From Mycteria americana (lineage: Eukaryota > Chordata > Aves > Ciconiiformes > Ciconiidae): a DNA stretch of 64,000 bases. The stretch lies in contig NC_134369.1 in NCBI RefSeq assembly GCF_035582795.1, forward strand, positions 56,668,001-56,732,000, written 5' to 3'. This document shows positions 28,455 through 38,680 of this stretch, in pieces (the stretch's first letter is position 1; every line of letters starts with the position of its first letter). A model generated the notes under the pieces. That model did not search any database and was not told where the DNA came from. It worked only from the letters and a program-made list of their open reading frames with translations. The translations under genes were made by a program, and so were the position numbers.

Positions 28455-29029
28455 TTTACTTACCTAAAGGACTATTTAAAATTTAAGTACTTTTTCATAA
28501 TTTTTTTCAGATTTCCAGTCCACTTGAAGCATTTCTTCCTAAAAGTAATATGGATTATATTTTACAGGTGTTTTAAAATCCTGCTGTTTTTGTGTAGCCC
28601 TCTTTACTGATGGATTGCAAATGGATCTTTAACCCTGAGACTGGAAGCTCTGGGGAGTGTGGAGCACAGAAAACCAAGATGAAAAGGAGGGAAGCCAGGT
28701 CATTGCAGGCACCTTTATTGCTGTTAGTGTGGTATCAGTGAGCTAATAAGCTTTACCAAGTGCAAGAGCTTTTATTTTCTGGCCTAAACCAGCCAGAGTT
28801 CAGCCAGGGCTGGGCTGATAAATGCAGCCAGTGGTGCCTGGGGCTCCAGCTCCACCAGCTGGTTTTTCCTCAGGCTTCCTGCAGCTCCCAGAGCCATTTG
28901 GTCAAAATGGTTGGTGAGTTCTGCATTTCAGCAGCAATGACCCTACTTGCAACCCAATGGGTCCCCGAGTGGTGCTGAGCTTTGTGTGTGGACATCAGTG
29001 GAGCCCTTTGCAAAGAGAGGCAAGAGCCA

Positions 29030-29120
29030 CCCTCCTCTAATTCTACAGATGGGGAGTACCAAGCATGAAGCGCCTGCCCAAGACCGGGCAGTAGGCTAGG
29101 AAGAGGTGGAAACAGACTGT
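29030..29120 (+). mobile_element. MIR-like SINE remnant
   Basis: The 3'-core landmarks of MIR appear in order: 'ttctacagatgggga', then 'gaagcgcctgcccaaga', then 'cagtaggctagg'. Divergence is high, as expected for an amniote-wide relic. Confidence 0.5.
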
Positions 29121-30692
29121 TGGAGGAAGGTTCCCTGCTGTGTTTCTCATTGTATATCTACATCAATGGTTTGCATTTCTTGCAGATGTACCAAAGCTGG
29201 CTTTAAGCTGGCTATGGGTAGTAGCACAGGTAACACATATATGCCTAAGGGTAAGTTGCTGAAGCCTGTCCTTCCATAGGAACATAAGTAACAGCCATTC
29301 CAGCTAAGACAAAAGGTCTTGTACTGAATTAAACTTTGGAATATTTACATGGTTTGTGATTATAGTCATGTGCTGCAGTACATATTTATGCTAAAATATT
29401 CATTATAGCTCTGAGTAAGTAGGAGAAGTGGCCATGGTGCCTTTCAGCCACTATATTGCCTCTTCTCAAGAATGGATGCTCTGGATGACCTCACACTTAA
29501 TTTAAGGGACCCTGTAGTATTCGGCTTATGGTCCATACACACATTGGGTCTGCAAAAAGTAGCTGGGGAATACTAACCAATTGTCAGTAGGCTTAAATTT
29601 GCTATAGATAGGGCAACACATCCACTTGACAATTTGTAAGGGTCTGCAGATGAGGAAAATATTGACATTCCAGTGTAAAGTGCAGCGGCTTTCCTACAGG
29701 CTGCTCTAAGGGTGCTCCAGTTCTGTCAATTTAGTTCACTTTGTGTTTCACACCAAGGCTCTAGTCTCTGATAGTCCACCCTTCAGTTCATCTTATGTAA
29801 AAATTATGCTCTGAGTTTCTCGTCTTCCATGTTCATGTCTTAGCCTTTGGGCCATGATAGGTTTAAGAAGGCAGTTTTTTGACACTTGTCATTCTGATTC
29901 CTAAAGCATTACTAACACTACAATGGGCTTTTACTTTAGCCCTGTAGGTAGTTGGTATAGTCAATTCTGCACAAGTCTGAGATTAAAGGTAACAAAAACA
30001 TTCACGTTATTGGGGGGAGATCTAATTCAGCCAGGGTGATGCTAATTTTCACAAACACAGCATGGTAGTTGTCACAAATACTGCGCTTCTTAGAGCTAGT
30101 AAAGCCAATCTCAGATTTTATAATAGTCCTAGTACATGCTCATCAGGTTTGTGCTAGTTCTCTATGCAGGTCACCATTTATTTCTCAAAACTCCACTGCT
30201 ATGGCAACAAATTAAGTATTTTGTTCGCTTAGAGGCTAATGAGATTAGTCTAGAAGAGAAACTGAGGGCATTTATCAGATTTTTTTTTTTACAGTGGCAG
30301 ATACTGACCAATGTAATAATAAAGCTAACATCGACAGATTTAATTGAAGTAATTGTCAGAATAAGAAGAAAATTACAGATTTGTAAATACAACCAAATAA
30401 CCACTGCATTTCCTAATTATATTTTTTTTTCCTCAAGTCTTATTTGTTCTAAATTGGGGAGGGAAAGAACCAATATTAACATTACAAGCTGGCTACTCTG
30501 TTGGGATCACAGTACTAGCAATGAGACCCAGAGCTCTTTACTGCTCAGTCTCTCACTTTAAATCAACCCAAGCCAGTGATGACTGAAATGCATTTGTCAC
30601 ATGCCAGATGGCATAACTGATATGGGTTGGTGGCTTCAGCCAAGCTTCTGATCACATCATGATCACTTCTGCCATGACTGCCAACATCTATT

Positions 30693-30782
30693 ATTCTATT
30701 CTATTCTATTCTATTCTATTCTATTCTATTCTATTCTATTCTATTCTGTTCTGTTCTGTTCTGTTCTGTTCTGTTCTATTCT
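30693..30782 (+). repeat. ATTCT/GTTCT pentanucleotide microsatellite
   Basis: Eighteen uninterrupted 5-bp units: eleven ATTCT, then six GTTCT, then one ATTCT. A degenerate CTATCCTAAT-like tail follows to about 30835. The block of GTTCT units inside an ATTCT array shows that a single A-to-G variant was itself amplified by slippage. Confidence 0.95.
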
Positions 30783-32744
30783 CTACCCTATCCTAATTTC
30801 TATCCTATCCTAATTACTATCCTACTGTACTCTACACCTTCCTCCTCAGAATAGCTACATTCCTGTCTTCCCACAGCAGGAGGTCTAGCTGATTTTTTTC
30901 TGTACATACTGCTGTGTGATAGTAACACCAAAGGCAAGATAGGAAGTTTTCCTTGCATTTTTATGTCTCAGCACAGACTGGATATTCTTCTCCTGGGAAG
31001 AAATTATTTTCCTGCAGACTATCAGCACAAGACTATACAAGCTGTCAGTAATACTGTGTTACTTTTGTGCATAGACATGATTTTCTGTGAGCAAGAAGAG
31101 GTGCCTTTCCTGTTCACTGTCTCTTAGCTGATGCTGGTTAACCCAGGTGTCTGAGCCCTGAGGAGCAGCTCCAGAAATCATCCTGTGTCAACCAGGATAC
31201 ATGCTGTTGCATATCTGATTTGAGCCTAATGGTTCAGTTTAATCCCAGACAGACATTTTCCTTAAGCGATTATCTATTTCACTATCATTCGTGAGGATTA
31301 ATGCTTATAGACAGCAAAGATTTAGGGACAAATTAAATTTAATGGGGTCTAACTATTGCTGTCAAATGCACATGTCTGAGCCTGAGGGACTCTCTCTGCT
31401 GTTTGAATCTGCCAGGGAGGAGATCAGTCCCTACGCAGGTCCCGTTCAGGGGCTCAGACCCATACCAAGCACCTTGCATCTGGGTTAGGTTAGCCTGGGG
31501 GTAGTGGTAGATACCCAGGGAGCACCACGGGGTTTGAAAAGTCCTGAGTGCCAGAGAAGCTTGCCCTCTCCTGCTGCTGCTCCAGTTGACTTGTTATGTT
31601 TGGCTTTTCTTACTGGGATTACTGCTGGCTCCGTCAGACTCTACTCTCCCTTGCCTCCTTTATATCATGGCAGAGCCTTCAATTCAGATAGGCTTGTAGT
31701 GATTAAAGCAACAGTTTGAGACATTCCAAGCATTTTCCCACCTCTGCTGCGGGGTTTAATATCCCTATCACAATGCAGTTAATGATAAGCTCCTGCCAGA
31801 AATTGTGAGCAAGTTTCAAAAAATCAAGACATTGGCTTAAAATAAATTAAATTGAAAGTTGGCTGGTTTTATTTGTTTTGTGTTTTTTTTACAAAACTTA
31901 CAAAGCATTTAGGTCCTTGCCTCTCATTTAGGCATTGAAATCCTCATTTGTTTCAAACATTGTTTATATTGCATTTGAGTCTCTGAATGTGTCAGACAAG
32001 GACTAACTTTTATTTAAAATTCAAAACCAGATTCATGTAATTACCTGACTCTGGAAGCTGAGCCTTTAAGGAAAACACCATGAGAATGTATCTAGAGTTG
32101 GTAACGGTGAGCATCTCTGTATACAAACATGTACATACATACCTGTAAACAGATACATAGACAGATTTATTTTTTATATATGCACATATTCACTTTAATT
32201 TATGAACAATTTAAGAAATTTTCTGTACATGATTCAAGGTAGGAGAGCTTAGGATTTTGTATATTTCAGAAAGGATTACCTTTCTAAAAGTAGATTTGTT
32301 AATGCCTGGAGATTAAAAATAAATGAACAATACTAGATTTTGTTTTGATTCTGTTCAGAGACACAAAATACTTGAAAATGTAATTCAAAGTGACAACAGT
32401 CACATAAATAGTGAGTTCAGCTCTGGATGACTTCTTTTATTCTTACAGTATATTTCATTAATTTATTATTGAATTATGTTGTAATTGCAATTCACACTGT
32501 TATGGCAGACCAAGTTTAGTTAACCAGCACAAAGCACACAGTATGCTCCCCATCCCTTCCAAACCTTATCTACCTTGGCCTGTAAAACCCCCAGTGGAAG
32601 AAAATATGAGAATTAACTCTCTTCAGTCAGCAAAAGAGAGAATGTGGATTATAACTAATTCCTCTGTAAGAGGTAGGTATATTTTGTAGCTCTCTTGAAT
32701 ATACTTTGTCACCTTAATATCCAGACATCCAGCTGACTGATTTT

Positions 32745-33155
32745 CAAGGATCACCTCCTTCAAGCACCAGAATGGTCCCTCCCAAAATGGAGGAAGCCAA
32801 GCACAGGTCACAGGAGGCTTGCATGGAAGAACAAAGTATTCCTGACAAAAGTTAAGCATAAAAACAAAGCGTACAAGAGGTGAAAGCGGGAGCAGGTGAC
32901 CTATGAGGAACTTAGAAACACTGGCTGAGGGTGCAGGGATGGGGCTAGGAAAAGCAAGGCCCGTCAGGAACTGAATCTGTTGAGGGAACATGAAGAGCAA
33001 TGAGAATGGCTTCTACAGGGACATGAGCAGCAAAAGGAAGGCTAGGGAAAATGTGGGTCCATTGCTGAATGGGGCAGGGGACCTGCTGATGAAGGACATG
33101 AAAAAGGCTGAAGTACTCAATGTCTTCTTTACTTTAGTCTTTTCTAGTAGGACCT
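32745..33155 (+). mobile_element. CR1 LINE, 5' fragment (split by a solo LTR)
   Basis: Translated fragments resemble the CR1 ORF2 segment before the reverse transcriptase core, e.g. SSKRKARENVGPLLNGAGDL followed by a 'KAEVLNVFF' motif (about 33020-33130). Further 5', matches are frame-broken and the start is approximate. The element continues after the LTR at 33749. It is truncated and disrupted and cannot encode protein. Confidence 0.8.
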
Positions 33156-33748
33156 TGTGCTGGTTTTGGTTGGGGTAGAGTTAATTTTCTTCATAATATC
33201 TAGTATGGGGCTATGTTTTGTATTTGTGCTGGAAACAGTTGATAATACAGGGATGTTTTCGTTACTGCTGAGCAGTGCTTACACAGAGTCAAGGCCTCTT
33301 CTGCTTCTCACCCCACCCCACCAGCGAGTGGGCTGGGGGGGCACAAGGAGCTGGGAGGGGACACAGCCGGGACAGCTGACGCCCACTGACCAAAGGGCTA
33401 TTCCATACCATATGACGTCATGCTCAGCATGTAAAGCTGGGGGAAGAAGAAGGAAGGGGGGCACGTTTGGAGTGATGGTGTTTGTCTTCCCAAGTAACCG
33501 TTATGCGTGATGGAGCCCTGCTTTCCTGGAGATGGCTGAACACCTGCCTGCCCATGGGAAGGAGTGAATGAATTCCTTGTTTTGCTTTGCTCGTGTGCGC
33601 GGCTTTTGCTTTACCTATTAAACTGTCTTTGTCTCAACCCTCGAGTTTTCTCATTTTTACTCTTCTGATTCTCTTCCCCATCCCACTGTGGGGGAGTGAG
33701 TGAGTGGCTGGGTGGGGCTGAGTTGCCAGCCGGGGCTAAACCATGACA
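33156..33748 (+). mobile_element. Solo LTR of an endogenous retrovirus (copy 3), nested in CR1
   Basis: A 593-bp element starting TGTGCTGGTTTTGGTTGGGG and ending GGGGCTAAACCATGACA. The 5-bp flanks are GACCT and GACAT (one mismatch). It carries a perfect CRE, TGACGTCA, at 33413-33420, while the TATA position has decayed to ATGTAAAG; ATTAAA lies at 33617-33622. CR1 sequence resumes directly after it, which proves that the LTR inserted later. It lies about 4.4 kb upstream of the UNC79 start codon in the same orientation. Confidence 0.92.
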
Positions 33749-35382
33749 GACATGCCTTCAGGAATTGCAGGCACCTGAGGCCAGTGGGAGATTCTGGAAC
33801 AAGGAAGACTTACCTGTCAGTAGAGGATGATCAGGTAAGGGAACATTTCAACAAACCAGACATACCCAAGTCCATGGGACATGATAGGATGCACACACAA
33901 GTGCTGAGGGAGTTGGCCAATGTCATTGTAAGGCTGCTTTTTATTATCTTTAAAAGGCCAAGGCAACTGGGATAGAGTCCTGAGAAACAGAAGAAAGCAA
34001 ATGTCATTCCCATTTTCAAGAAGTACAAGCAGGAGGACCCAGGAAACTATAAGCCAGTCAGCCTCACCTTGATTCCTGGGAAGGTGATGGAGCAAATAAT
34101 CCTGGAAACCAATTCCAAACACATTAAGGACAAGAAGGTGATTGGGAGTAGTCAGTGTGGATTTACAAAGGGAAAATCATGCCTGACCAACTTGACAGCC
34201 TTCTATGACAAAATTACTAACTCAGTGGATGAGGGGAGAGCAGTCGATGTTTATCTTTACTTTAGCAAGACTTTCATCACTGTCTCCCATAACTCAGCAT
34301 TAACAAACTGATGAAGTATGGACTAGATAAGTTAACAATGATGTGAATTGAAAAGTGGCCAAACAAACTGTCAGGCTCAAAGGGCTGTGATCAGTGGCAC
34401 GAAGTCCAGCTGGAAACCAGTCACTAATGCTGTACTACGGGGGCCAATGCTGTTTCACATCTTTGTCAGTGACCCAGATGATGGGACACCCTCTGCAAAT
34501 ATGCAGATGGTACAAAACTGGGAGGAGCGGTGGATACACCAGATGGTTGTGCTGCCATTCAGATGGATCTTGAGAGGTTGGAGAAATGGGCCAATAGGAG
34601 TCTCATGAAGTTCAACAGATGAAAATTCAAGTTCTGCACCTCGGGAGGAATAACATAAGCACCCGCACAGGTTAGGGGATGACCAGCTGGAAAGCAACTC
34701 CACAGAGAAGGACCTGGGGGTCCTGGTAGACACCAAGTTGACCATGAGTCAGCAATGAGCCTTTGTAGCAAGAAGGCCAAGAGGATTCTGGGCTGCATTA
34801 GGAAGAGCATGGCCAGCTGGTCAAGGGAGGTGATTATTCCCCTCTACCCTGCACTGGTGAGACCCTGTCTGGAGTGCTGTGTCTCGTTCTGGGCTCACCA
34901 GTACAAAAAAGACACGGACATACTGGAGTATGGGAAGGGCTAGACGATGAAGAGACTGGAGCATCTGTCATATGAGGAGAGGCTTAGAGAGCTGGGATTG
35001 TTTAGCCTCAATGAGAAAAGGCTTGGGGGGGGGTGTCTTGTCAATGTGTATAAATACCTGAGGGGAGGGAGTAAGAAGACGGAGCCAGACTTTTCTCAGT
35101 GGCGCTCAGTGACAGGACCAGAGGCAATGGGCACAAACTGAAATACAGTTAAACATAAGAAAACATAAGAACATAAGAAAAAACTTTTCTACTGTGAGGA
35201 TAGTTAAACCTTGCAACAGGTTGCTTAGAGAGGTTGTGGGGTCTCCATCCTTGCAGATATTTGAAACCTGACTGGACATGGCCCCGAGCAATCTGCTCTA
35301 CTTGACCTTGCTTTGAGCAGGGAAGCTGGAGTAGACAAGCTCCAGAGGTTCCTTCCAACCTCAGTGATTCTATGATTCTGTG
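33749..35382 (+). mobile_element. CR1 LINE, 3' part with intact avian-type terminus
   Basis: Reverse-transcriptase landmarks run in order: the '[19 protein letters not shown]' segment near 34040, '[12 protein letters not shown]' near 34165, '[10 protein letters not shown]' near 34245, KYADGTKLGG near 34497, and the post-RT '[20 protein letters not shown]' near 34830. It ends with two 8-mers, ATTCTATG and ATTCTGTG (35367-35382), the CR1 3' signature. The aspartates of both catalytic motifs are changed (YLDFSK to YLYFSK; YADD to YADG), and frameshifts divide the frame, so the copy is dead. Confidence 0.93.
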
Positions 35383-37690
35383 AAATTTCCACTTATGAAC
35401 TCAGAAAAGTACTATTTGTTCTTTTTGGTTTTCATCAGTTGGTATGTAAGTTTTCCATTCCCCATTCATTTATTGTTAAAAATATGTTCTTGCATTAATG
35501 ACTTGTGGACTTTCAGATGCCTGCAGCTTTTATGTGTTCTCTTAACTGAGTGTATGCAGAGGTAAAAAGCATATGGACATAGCTGCATAAAAATGTTTCC
35601 AGTGGAGCGCTGTACCCATTTTATTAGGCAAATTCATGAGGATCTTGCTGAGAAATGGTGACTTCTGTTCAGCACAGAGACTTGAGAAATTAATTCCCAG
35701 AGTGCCATGTTCCTGTATTTGCTCCTTTATGACATTTGTTCACAATTTAAAGCATGAGTCTCTATATGTGTATTAACAAACTAGGCAAATCTATCAAATT
35801 GTTTGACCAAATAACAGATGACTCGTATCAGGATTTATTTGGGGCTTAGGCATTGTTTAGGCATGCAGAAGGACTTATAAGCAATAAATTGGTTTCCATA
35901 TACCTGAATTACATGCTGAACTGTATAGGACCTTGTTCAGTAAATGCAGGCATACCTGCAATTTTCAAGCACTTAAACTAAAGAAGAAATTTTACATGAG
36001 AAATGGAATTCATATTTTCTCAGTGTGTTCCTGCTTTATCAACTTCAGTGTTTTTAGTAGGCTCACCACTGCAGCATGTGAACACTTGGTATATTTTAAA
36101 GGATACCTATGGGAGCTCAGTTCCTCTCAGTACACAGTTCCCTATTGTTCTGTAATAAGCAATAAAGCAGTTCAGATTGATTTGTTGCATCAACAGACAG
36201 AAATTCAAGATAAAGATGAGACCTGCCTTCAACAGCTTATTTCAGTGAGGTCTGAATCATTTGAGGTCAAAACATTTGTCTATGTTTTCATCACTTATGT
36301 TCTATGTTGTGAGACCTAGGGTTGGGGGAAGTGGGGCTTGTAGCACCACGTGACCTCCCTAGGCACTTCATTAAATTAAAGAAATAGAAACTCTCACTGA
36401 CTTCAGTAGGATCAGATATCACATGTCAGTTTCTAATAAAGAATAAACTTAAATGTTTACTCTTAAATGTTTAAATGTAAAAGAGTAAACTTAAATGTTC
36501 AGGTAGCAACCTATGGGATCTTGCAGTGAGCCCAACGGAAAGAAGGAGACCTATGGGAATACGCCAGTGCTCTTTGCTTTTGTGAAGTACTGCTCAAGGA
36601 AATGCAGGTGTCTCATGCCTTTCAGTTAACTCATGCCTTTCAGTTGCTGATCAGTCCCACTATAGTCATTGCAGCTTGTTCATACTAGCCAGTGGTAGTG
36701 CTTTAAGTTGCTTCCTCTCTCTCTTTGGGGCTCACAAGCAGCAGGGAGTGTGGAAAGACTATGGCCTCAAGGAAATGCATTAAGAGCTCTATTTTGGACC
36801 TAATTAAGTGGTGTTGGAAAAACATTGCACATTCAGTATTTTTAGAAGATTGCTTTGAGAAAAAAAGCCAACCTGTTAAATACCAGTGAACAGCATCTGC
36901 CCCTTCACTGCAGTTCCCGGCATGGAACGTGCATCATCCCCAAATCAGGGCAGCAGTAATTTGGATGCACTGCCTTGCATGATGAATAATAAAACACACC
37001 TATTTTCCTCCACCTCCACAGCATGGTTGTCTTTGGCTGCCATAGGCCTACTCATCTAACACAGCCCAGCCTTTTGAGGGGAGTATGTCGCAACTGGCTT
37101 TTTATCTATAAACATCAAGGCTCCCATGCCCTAGCTGATGAAATACTACTGCTTGCACATACCTTTCTCAGAAGTGTGAGGATCTGAAAAACTGTTACGG
37201 AAAGTTTCAGAGAAGAGACTCATAGCTAGCCGTTCATTTCTGATACCTGGTAAGGCCAAGACAGGATGCTGGGGAAGCTGACAGGACACACACTGGTGAA
37301 ATAATTTCTCTCAGAGCAAATGCATAGTGATTTAAATTGTATTGTTATTACTGTACTCCCACCACGACTGGTCTTTCCATCCCACCTTCGTCCTGCACTG
37401 ACGGTGCCTGGGGCAGTAACCATAGCTGGGGACTGGTGACTGAGAGGGGACATTAGGGCTTCCTCTCTTCGGGGAAGGGCAGATGACGGCAGGACCATCC
37501 CTGAGATGTTTGGCACACCTTGGGAACAAGTGGGGATACTCGGCCAGAGGCACCTGACTGAGGTACACAGCAGGAGCCCAGGGGGTCGAGGGGAAGAGAA
37601 GCAGTGAAAGAAACAATATTCCTGTTTCAAGCAAAGACTAAAACGGAGTGTACAGACACAGCCCCATGAACAACCCCTAACAATAATGCC
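35383..37690. other. Intergenic stretch upstream of the UNC79 CpG island
   Basis: No gene was recognised. Short direct repeats occur at about 36443-36500 and an 18-bp imperfect tandem duplication at 36612-36647. The 128-codon ORF at 35933-36319 has no family resemblance. Confidence 0.5.
36612..36647 (+). repeat. 18-bp tandem duplication
   Basis: CTCATGCCTTTCAGTTAA is followed by CTCATGCCTTTCAGTTGC. The last two bases differ. Confidence 0.85.
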
Positions 37691-37699
37691 GCCATCCCT

Positions 37700-38680
37700 G
37701 GCCTAGCTCAGTGCTCTCCCTCTTGCAGCCCCCCGCAGCGGCAGGGCGGCGGGCCGGGGGGTGCGCACCACCAGCCCCCTCCGCAGCTCCAAACACCCTC
37801 GAAGCCCCGCGTGGTCAAGATCGTCCGGCCCGGCACCTCTTGCCCCAGCGCTGTGGCAAGCTCGGTGCCGAAGGCGGGATAACGTCCCAGCCTGGGGCGG
37901 GTGCTTCAGGGCTGCCCCGGGGCGGGCGGGGCAGGCGGACCCCCCCCCGCCTCGTCCCTTGCGAGGCCGCCCCCATTCCGCAGCCGCGCCCGCCCCCGGC
38001 CGCCAGACGCGCTTTCCCTTTAAGAGTCCGTTCCCGCCCAGCCCCGCCCGCCCGCCGCTGTCCGGCCCGCAGCCCTGCGGCAGCGGCACCGGTGCTGAGG
38101 CCAAGCGGTCGCCGCCGCCTTCGCCGCGGCCGGGGGCGGGCGCTCCTCGGCGGCTAAGGGGCAGAGCGGGGCGGCAGCATGTCCACCAAGGCGGAGCAGT
38201 GTGAGTGGCGGGGCCAGGCGGCGCGGACCGGGGACTGTCCGAGGGGAACGGGGGTCGGGCGGCCAGGGGCGCCTTCCCGCCCGTGGGGCTGCCTTGCTGC
38301 CGGCTGTCAGTCGCCCCGGCGGGGTAGCGCCGCCCGGCCTCCTCCCGCCTTATGTGGCGTCCGCGTAGCAGCTAGTGCAAGGGGAGGGGGGGCTGCCTGC
38401 ATTCTGGCTCTTTCTGTCTCAGCCGCCGCCGAGTGCTTGGTGGCGGCGGCCCCCGGAGCATCTCGCCTCCCGCCCCGCGCCTCGGTGGCGGGGTGGCCCT
38501 TCTGGGGGGGCGGTGTGTTTGTGCAAAGGCAGCGCCGGGGACCTGAGGGGAAGAAATGAGGGATCAGGGATCTCAGTTAAGGCTGTGACCGCCGGCTTGG
38601 CCCTCGGCCCCGCGGCGGGAAGGGTCCAGCCTGCCTCGCTTGCCGGTGCTGTGCCCTGTCCCAAAGGATGTACCCACCTG
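37700..38680 (+). promoter_or_regulatory. UNC79: CpG island 2, UNC79 proximal promoter and 5' leader
   Basis: A GC- and CpG-rich block surrounds the UNC79 start codon. Visible elements include GC-boxes (CCCGCCC/CCGCCC repeats at about 38035-38058), an E2F-like TTCCCGCC near 38031, and a weak TTTAAG AT-rich element near 38019. A GGTGCTGA half-site of the neuronal repressor REST lies at 38091-38098 without a correctly spaced partner. The exact transcription start cannot be read from sequence; somewhere around 38.0-38.15 kb is plausible. Confidence 0.8.
38179..38200 (+). CDS. UNC79: UNC79 coding exon 1 (start codon)
   Basis: ATG TCC ACC AAG GCG GAG CAG T, encoding MSTKAEQ plus the first base of codon 8, then donor T|GTGAGT. 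The start is fixed by an in-frame TAA only seven codons upstream (38155-38157), a good -3 A in the initiation context, and a perfect phase-1 join to exon 2. Only 22 coding bases lie in this exon, so the open frame that continues into the intron to about 38559 is not coding. Confidence 0.95.

Larger units (their letters stand above)
28455..32740. other. Intergenic stretch with one old SINE and one satellite
   Basis: Contains a MIR-like remnant near 29.03 kb and the pentanucleotide array near 30.7 kb. A 141-codon ORF at 30136-30561 is AT-rich, has no recognisable family and is treated as chance. Nothing else was recognised. Confidence 0.5.

Noticed and set aside
30136..30561. 141-codon ORF in the intergenic region
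   Set aside because: AT-rich composition, Ile/Lys/Leu-rich product of no known family, no promoter or splice context.
30693..30782. CRISPR-like or satellite array
   Set aside because: A 5-bp unit without spacers is a simple microsatellite in a eukaryotic genome.
6561..37690. Possible COX8C-type small gene between the BTBD7-side and UNC79 promoters
   Set aside because: From memory COX8C lies near here in mammals, but no ORF with a COX8-like transmembrane pattern was found.
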